Positions 60,011 through 64,000 of a stretch of DNA of 64,000 nt are shown here, piece by piece (the first letter of the stretch is position 1; each line of letters starts with the position of its first letter). This stretch comes from 2-01-FULL-50-23 sp964509695 (GTDB lineage: Bacteria > Patescibacteriota > Microgenomatia > UBA1400 > MFAQ01). The stretch is from assembly GCA_964509695.1 (NCBI GenBank), contig CAZDXN010000001.1, forward strand, positions 62,001 through 126,000. Reading direction: 5' to 3'. A program made the position numbers and the translations under genes. The notes beneath the pieces are model-generated. The model was not told where the DNA came from. It searched no databases and worked only from the letters and a program-made list of their open reading frames with translations.

Positions 60011-61251
60011 AATACAAATTGCTAATAATTTCTCTTTTTGTCGCGGGGGCATTTCTTCGTCTTTACAATTTTGAAAATAGAATGATTTTTGGCCCGGAAC
60101 AGGGAATTTCCCTGATAACCTCGGCCGCCAATTTGGAAAAATTTTCTCTCCTCGGCGAGACCAACCTCCAACGTTCCACCAACACCGGATTGATTCCCTT
60201 TCACGGCGCCTACTACAGTTATCTCATCCTGCCTTTAATCGTCCTCGCCAATTACCAAGTTTTACCCATAACGCTGGCCTTTGCCGGCCTGAACCTGATT
60301 ACCGCACTCGTTTTTTTTGTTATCTCCCAAAAATTGTTCGGCAAAACCGTAGCCGCTCTAGCTCTCTTCTTTTTTATCTTTAGTGCCATCATGATCCACC
60401 ACTCGTTATTTACCTGGATTCTTAACCCCTTGCCCCTGGTCGGTGTCCTCAATCTCTGGTTCTTTTCAAAACTTGTCAAAAACCGCAAAATTCTCTGGCC
60501 AATTCTCGCAATTGGCTTCCTATCGGGGTTTGGTTTCGGTCTCCAAAATCTCTATCTTCCATTCGGGATCCTGATGTTAATTCTTATCATGTTTGTTTCG
60601 TCTCGAAAATTACTCTCTGTACCCACTTATTTATTTGGAGCAATTTTGGGGAATTTACCAATGGTGATCTTCGACCTTCGTCACGATTTTTATCACTTCC
60701 GCACCTTGTGGCAATACTTTCTCGATGTTTATATCAATCACACGGTCTCCGGTTTTACTGATTATTATCATTTCCTCTATTTATTTCCGTATCTTTTTCT
60801 ATTTTGGGCGGTATCCTGTGCCGCGCTTTATAAAATATACAAACCCCTCACCTTTGTTATCCCGCTACTTTTTCTATATACAAATTTCTCCTCTCCGTTT
60901 ATCAATTTGAACTCATCTACCGGTATGCCCACGGGGATTACTCTTCGAACCCTCGAGGTTGCCGCCAAAGCCATCGCCTCGGACAATCCTCCAAAAAAAT
61001 TCAATGTCGCCACTCTTTGGGACTTTGATACTAGAGCCAACCCCCTGCGCTATCTTCTCAAGCATTACTATCACCTAACCCCGGAGGGATATGAAAATTA
61101 CGCTGACATTGACACCCTCTACGTTTTTGCTCCGGATTCATACGACATTAGTAAACCTCGCGTTTGGGAACTCACCGCCTTTCTGCCTTACCGGATTTCC
61201 GATCTGGGAATGAACTCTCCCGGTTACCGATTATATAAACTAAGCAAATGA
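60007..61251 (+). CDS. GT-C-like membrane glycosyltransferase
   Basis: A 414-residue protein with about 10 helices. The first loop has IFGPEQGISL, in which the usual DE pair is replaced by PEQ; HGAYYSYLILPLIVL and MIHHSLFTWILNP follow. A short soluble C-terminus of about 110 residues. The variation at the acidic position means its activity is less certain than that of its neighbours. Coupled by ATGA to the GT4 before and GT2 after. Confidence 0.74.
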   Translation: MKYKLLIISLFVAGAFLRLYNFENRMIFGPEQGISLITSAANLEKFSLLGETNLQRSTNTGLIPFHGAYYSYLILPLIVLANYQVLPITLAFAGLNLITALVFFVISQKLFGKTVAALALFFFIFSAIMIHHSLFTWILNPLPLVGVLNLWFFSKLVKNRKILWPILAIGFLSGFGFGLQNLYLPFGILMLILIMFVSSRKLLSVPTYLFGAILGNLPMVIFDLRHDFYHFRTLWQYFLDVYINHTVSGFTDYYHFLYLFPYLFLFWAVSCAALYKIYKPLTFVIPLLFLYTNFSSPFINLNSSTGMPTGITLRTLEVAAKAIASDNPPKKFNVATLWDFDTRANPLRYLLKHYYHLTPEGYENYADIDTLYVFAPDSYDISKPRVWELTAFLPYRISDLGMNSPGYRLYKLSK

Positions 61252-62003
61252 ACCTGTCCGTCGTTGTCGCCACCAGCAATAGCGAAAAATACTTGAACCA
61301 ATGTCTTGAAAGTGTCAAAGCCATCGCCGAGGAAATCATTGTTTTTGACCTCTCTTCAACTGACAATACGGCGAATATCGCCGAAAGCTTTGGTGCCAAA
61401 ATCATCAGTCATCCTCACGTTGATTATGGTGACAAAATCAGAGATAAATCAATTCGGTTTGCTCAATCAAAGTGGATCCTTTTATTGGATCACGATGAGG
61501 CAATTACCAAAAAATTTGCCGGGAAAATTCAAAATCTGATCAAAAACGACGATATTTCTGCCTATAACATCCCTAGAAAAAATATCTTCTGGGGGGCTTG
61601 GATTGCCCATACCAACTTTTGGCCCGACCGCCAAATCAGATTATTTCAAAAGGACAAAGTCGTCTGGCCTGAACAAATCCACACCTATGCCAACGTCACC
61701 GGCAAGACCATCGACCTACCCGCTGACCCGGATATAGCCATTGTGCACCGCGGCTATGATAACCTAACTCAGTTTTATGACCGTCAAAATCGTTATAGTA
61801 CTGTTGAAGCCAAGGAACAAAGCAAAACGCAAAAGTATTCCGCCTTCCGGACTTTTTTTCAAATCGCAAAAATCTGGTTGGCCAGATATATCAAACACCA
61901 AGGCTTTTTAGACGGATACTCTGGATTATTTTTGGTCTATGGCTTGATGATTACTCAAATATCAATTAGTGTAAAGCTATGGGAAAGAAGTCGTTCTGGC
62001 TGA
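61248..62003 (+). CDS. Family 2 glycosyltransferase, WaaE/KdtX-like
   Basis: A 251-residue GT2 with LSVVVATSNSEKYLNQ, IIVFDLSSTDNTA and LLLDHDEAI at the DxD position, then YNIPRKNIFWG and DRQIRLFQKD, the pattern of WaaE/KdtX lipopolysaccharide-core glucosyltransferases. It ends with IKHQGFLDGYSGL and a hydrophobic helix. Overlaps the next GT-C gene by 25 nt. Confidence 0.87.
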   Translation: MNLSVVVATSNSEKYLNQCLESVKAIAEEIIVFDLSSTDNTANIAESFGAKIISHPHVDYGDKIRDKSIRFAQSKWILLLDHDEAITKKFAGKIQNLIKNDDISAYNIPRKNIFWGAWIAHTNFWPDRQIRLFQKDKVVWPEQIHTYANVTGKTIDLPADPDIAIVHRGYDNLTQFYDRQNRYSTVEAKEQSKTQKYSAFRTFFQIAKIWLARYIKHQGFLDGYSGLFLVYGLMITQISISVKLWERSRSG

Positions 62004-63379
62004 TTTTTCTTGCCAGCTTATTTGTTCGTCTGATCGGATCAGACCAAAGCTTCTGGCTTGATGAAGGAGCCTCCATCGTTTTAGCCAGATTGCCTCTGGG
62101 GGGTTTGTTCAGCGCTCTAAAAGGGGATTTTCATCCGCCCTTGTTTTACTTTTTGTTGCACCTCTGGCTACCTATCGCCGGCCATTCAGAATGGTTAATC
62201 AGGCTCCCCTTCATCATCGTTGGTTCTCTCTGTCCCCCTGTTCTATATCAGTTATTACTTCAACTGTTTGGCAAAGAGAAAAGGAATATTTCTCTGACGG
62301 CGGCTCTACTACTTATGTTTAATCCACTCTCGATCTATTACTCGACCGAGCTTCGGATGTACTCGCTCAACGCTCTCTTTTCTCTCCTTTCCTGGCTATA
62401 TCTGCTCCGCGCTCTAAAGAGTAAATCTAAAAATCACTACCACTGGCGTCTCTTTACGCTGATCAGCCTCTTGAATTTCTATACTTTCTATGGGGCGCTA
62501 TTCAACCTTATTTCCCAATGGGTATTTGTTTTCTGGCAATACAAGAAAAAACTTAAATCGTTTGTATTTTGTAATTTAGTAATCGGATTGTTATTTTTGC
62601 CTTGGGTTCCAACCCTTATTGGTCAATTATCCGGAAGCGACTATTTTTCCCGTGCCGACAGCCTATCTTTCAAATCACTTGGTCTGATCATGGCAAAGTT
62701 CACCATCGGAAGAATTAGTCTGGTCAACAAAAGCGCCTACGCCATTTTTGTCGCCGGAGTCTCACTCTATTTTCTTCTTTGCTCTTATCTTATTATCCTG
62801 ACCAAAGAAGGCCGAGCGCTCCTAATTTGGTTCTACTCTTCAATTGCCGCCGCAATTATCGTCAGTCTGTGGACACCTATCTTAGGCTATTGGCACTATA
62901 TTTTCCTCATCCCACCCTTTGTATCCATCATCACCTTTGGTCTGAACCAACTCCCGAAAGAAGCCTATTGGCTCAACTTACTCGCCGTCCTCTTGATTTT
63001 CCTTTCAGGAAATATATTTTTCCTCTCAACCCCCATGTTCCAGCGCGAGGATTGGCGCGCTGCCGCAAAAGTGATCTCGGTCGATCGGTCGCTCACCATC
63101 GTCAACTTTCCCGACGTCTTCGCCCCGTTGAAGTTTTATGCTCCAAATGTCTACTTTTATCCCAACCAAGAATCACTGGGAAAGATACGCTCGGACCTTG
63201 ACCAAAGCCTTCCCTTGATTCTTTCCGGAAAAGACACGGTTTTTGTCTTTGATTATCTCTCCGATCTGACGGACAAAAAGAGATCCATTCTCTCCTGGCT
63301 GTCACGGGCCGGGTTTAATGAACAATCTACCCACAATATCAACGGGGTTGGTCTTATCTATGAATTCAAAGCACCCTGA
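61979..63379 (+). CDS. GT39/PMT-family GT-C glycosyltransferase
   Basis: A 466-residue membrane protein with the most classical GT39 signature here: SFWLDEGASIVLARL, then GDFHPPLFYFLLHLW, SEWLIRLPFII and YYSTELRMYSLNALF. About 11 helices and a short soluble C-terminus. The Asp-Glu of LDEG is the catalytic pair of the family. It uses polyprenyl-phosphate sugars; the acceptor is unknown. It overlaps the gene before by 25 nt and the following by 20 nt. Confidence 0.88.
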   Translation: MGKKSFWLIFLASLFVRLIGSDQSFWLDEGASIVLARLPLGGLFSALKGDFHPPLFYFLLHLWLPIAGHSEWLIRLPFIIVGSLCPPVLYQLLLQLFGKEKRNISLTAALLLMFNPLSIYYSTELRMYSLNALFSLLSWLYLLRALKSKSKNHYHWRLFTLISLLNFYTFYGALFNLISQWVFVFWQYKKKLKSFVFCNLVIGLLFLPWVPTLIGQLSGSDYFSRADSLSFKSLGLIMAKFTIGRISLVNKSAYAIFVAGVSLYFLLCSYLIILTKEGRALLIWFYSSIAAAIIVSLWTPILGYWHYIFLIPPFVSIITFGLNQLPKEAYWLNLLAVLLIFLSGNIFFLSTPMFQREDWRAAAKVISVDRSLTIVNFPDVFAPLKFYAPNVYFYPNQESLGKIRSDLDQSLPLILSGKDTVFVFDYLSDLTDKKRSILSWLSRAGFNEQSTHNINGVGLIYEFKAP

Positions 63380-64000
63380 CTCACACAATTTTTTGCCCGC
63401 CCTCATTCTTATCTCGCTTCACCTAGCGATCATTCTCTTGGGTGGCTATTTTCTTTCTCCCGAGTTCACTCTCTACCCCTACTTGGTCTCTCGGGGGTTT
63501 TTGCCCTACGCCAACATCATAGACCAGCATTTTCCCTCATTGATTTTCGGACCTTTTTCTTTTCCTTCTTGGTTTACGGTAAACCCCCAACCCCTACTGA
63601 CTGTTTTTTGTTCCCTCACCGCTCTGACAGATCTATTTTTGTTCCTGTCCTTGGTTCGAAGAGGGATCAAGTCACCCCAAGTATGGTTGTTGGCCTGGAT
63701 TGTTGTTTCGTATTGGTTTTCCGGCAACACCCTTTGGCTCGAAAGTTTCATTACCTTTTATCTGGCCATAATTCTTTTCCTCGGGAGAAACGACAAACCG
63801 ATGGTCAGTTTGTTTCTCGGCTTCCTTTTTTCCTTGATCTTGCTTGTGAAGCCAACTCTTCTCCCTTTTCTCATCCTTCTGTTTATCTACCAAAAGTTGA
63901 TACTTGATCGACAATTTATTACTGGCTTCACCTTACCCCTGCTAGTTACCCTTCTTTTCCTGACCAAGTTCTCGATCCTTTCTGACTTTTTTAATCTTAC
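63360..64000 (+). CDS. GT-C-like membrane protein (C-terminus cut by window edge)
   Basis: An open frame from the ATG at 63360, within the end of the previous gene, to the window edge: 213 residues with no stop. A first helix (about 11-32) leads to a loop YPYLVSRGFLPYANIIDQHF, resembling the acceptor/donor loop of a group of CPR and other bacterial GT-C proteins that have a YRD or YxDxxDxHxP motif; here one Asp (IIDQHFP) is kept. About five more helices are visible. Likely a sugar transferase. Confidence 0.72.
   Translation, partial: MNSKHPDSHNFLPALILISLHLAIILLGGYFLSPEFTLYPYLVSRGFLPYANIIDQHFPSLIFGPFSFPSWFTVNPQPLLTVFCSLTALTDLFLFLSLVRRGIKSPQVWLLAWIVVSYWFSGNTLWLESFITFYLAIILFLGRNDKPMVSLFLGFLFSLILLVKPTLLPFLILLFIYQKLILDRQFITGFTLPLLVTLLFLTKFSILSDFFNL

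Noticed and set aside
1..64000. CRISPR array, tRNA or rRNA genes, transposases, phage genes
   Set aside because: No regularly spaced repeats, cloverleaf-like sequence, rRNA signature or recombinase motif was seen on reading the window.

Overview
The window reads as a compact bacterial chromosome segment, most likely from a Candidate Phyla Radiation (Patescibacteria) lineage in or near Microgenomates. This is inferred from style, since there is no rRNA or marker gene here: moderately AT-rich DNA, almost no intergenic space, many ATGA-type overlaps, almost no Shine-Dalgarno sequences, -10 boxes 6-8 nt before start codons, and very many multi-spanning sugar transferases. UGA acts as a normal stop, which argues against the UGA-recoding CPR groups. 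I see no tRNA, rRNA, CRISPR array, transposase or integrase gene.

Layout. Positions 1-2963 (minus) hold an operon of a ferredoxin-reductase-like flavoprotein, a B12-binding radical SAM enzyme and a PIG-V-like mannosyltransferase that runs off the left edge. Positions 3068-5885 are a cargo zone: an AAA+ ATPase of the DUF4143 type and an AbiEi/AbiEii pair, bracketed by three copies of the 5' end of the reductase gene. Next come a sugar epimerase and a GHMP sugar kinase (6021-7930), a lipoprotein with a discoidin-like domain and a small ferredoxin (7942-8686, minus). Positions 8766-42958 are a long, tightly packed plus-strand glycan or glycolipid region holding five more B12-binding radical SAM proteins, AsnB, many class I methyltransferases, GT2/GT4 transferases and large GT-C-like membrane proteins. 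It is interrupted only by a minus-strand two-subunit transketolase (23943-25177). A second accessory patch (42955-46117, minus) has an acyltransferase, a broken small secreted-protein gene, an unknown protein and a second AbiE pair. Positions 46209-64000 are a second glycosylation region with GT-C proteins, HigBA, Gmd, HicBA, a Wzx-type flippase, DPM1-like GT2s and GT4s, and it continues past the right edge.

How the genes could work together (inference). Nucleotide-sugar enzymes (epimerase, heptose-kinase-like GHMP kinase, transketolase, Gmd) would make the donors. GT2/GT4 enzymes would build polyprenol-linked sugars on the cytoplasmic face, the flippase would export them, and GT-C enzymes would finish the polymer outside. 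Radical SAM and class I methyltransferases would decorate the lipid or sugar. The ferredoxin and the reductase could supply electrons to the radical SAM enzymes.

The most unusual element is a secreted beta-domain, marked by YKTDQFQ and LFPFGFP, found in three membrane proteins (21211-23946, 28532-29362, 42047-42958). In two cases the gene overlaps the end of a gene for a large AftD/YfhO-like GT-C protein, giving a recurring two-gene module I cannot match to a named family.
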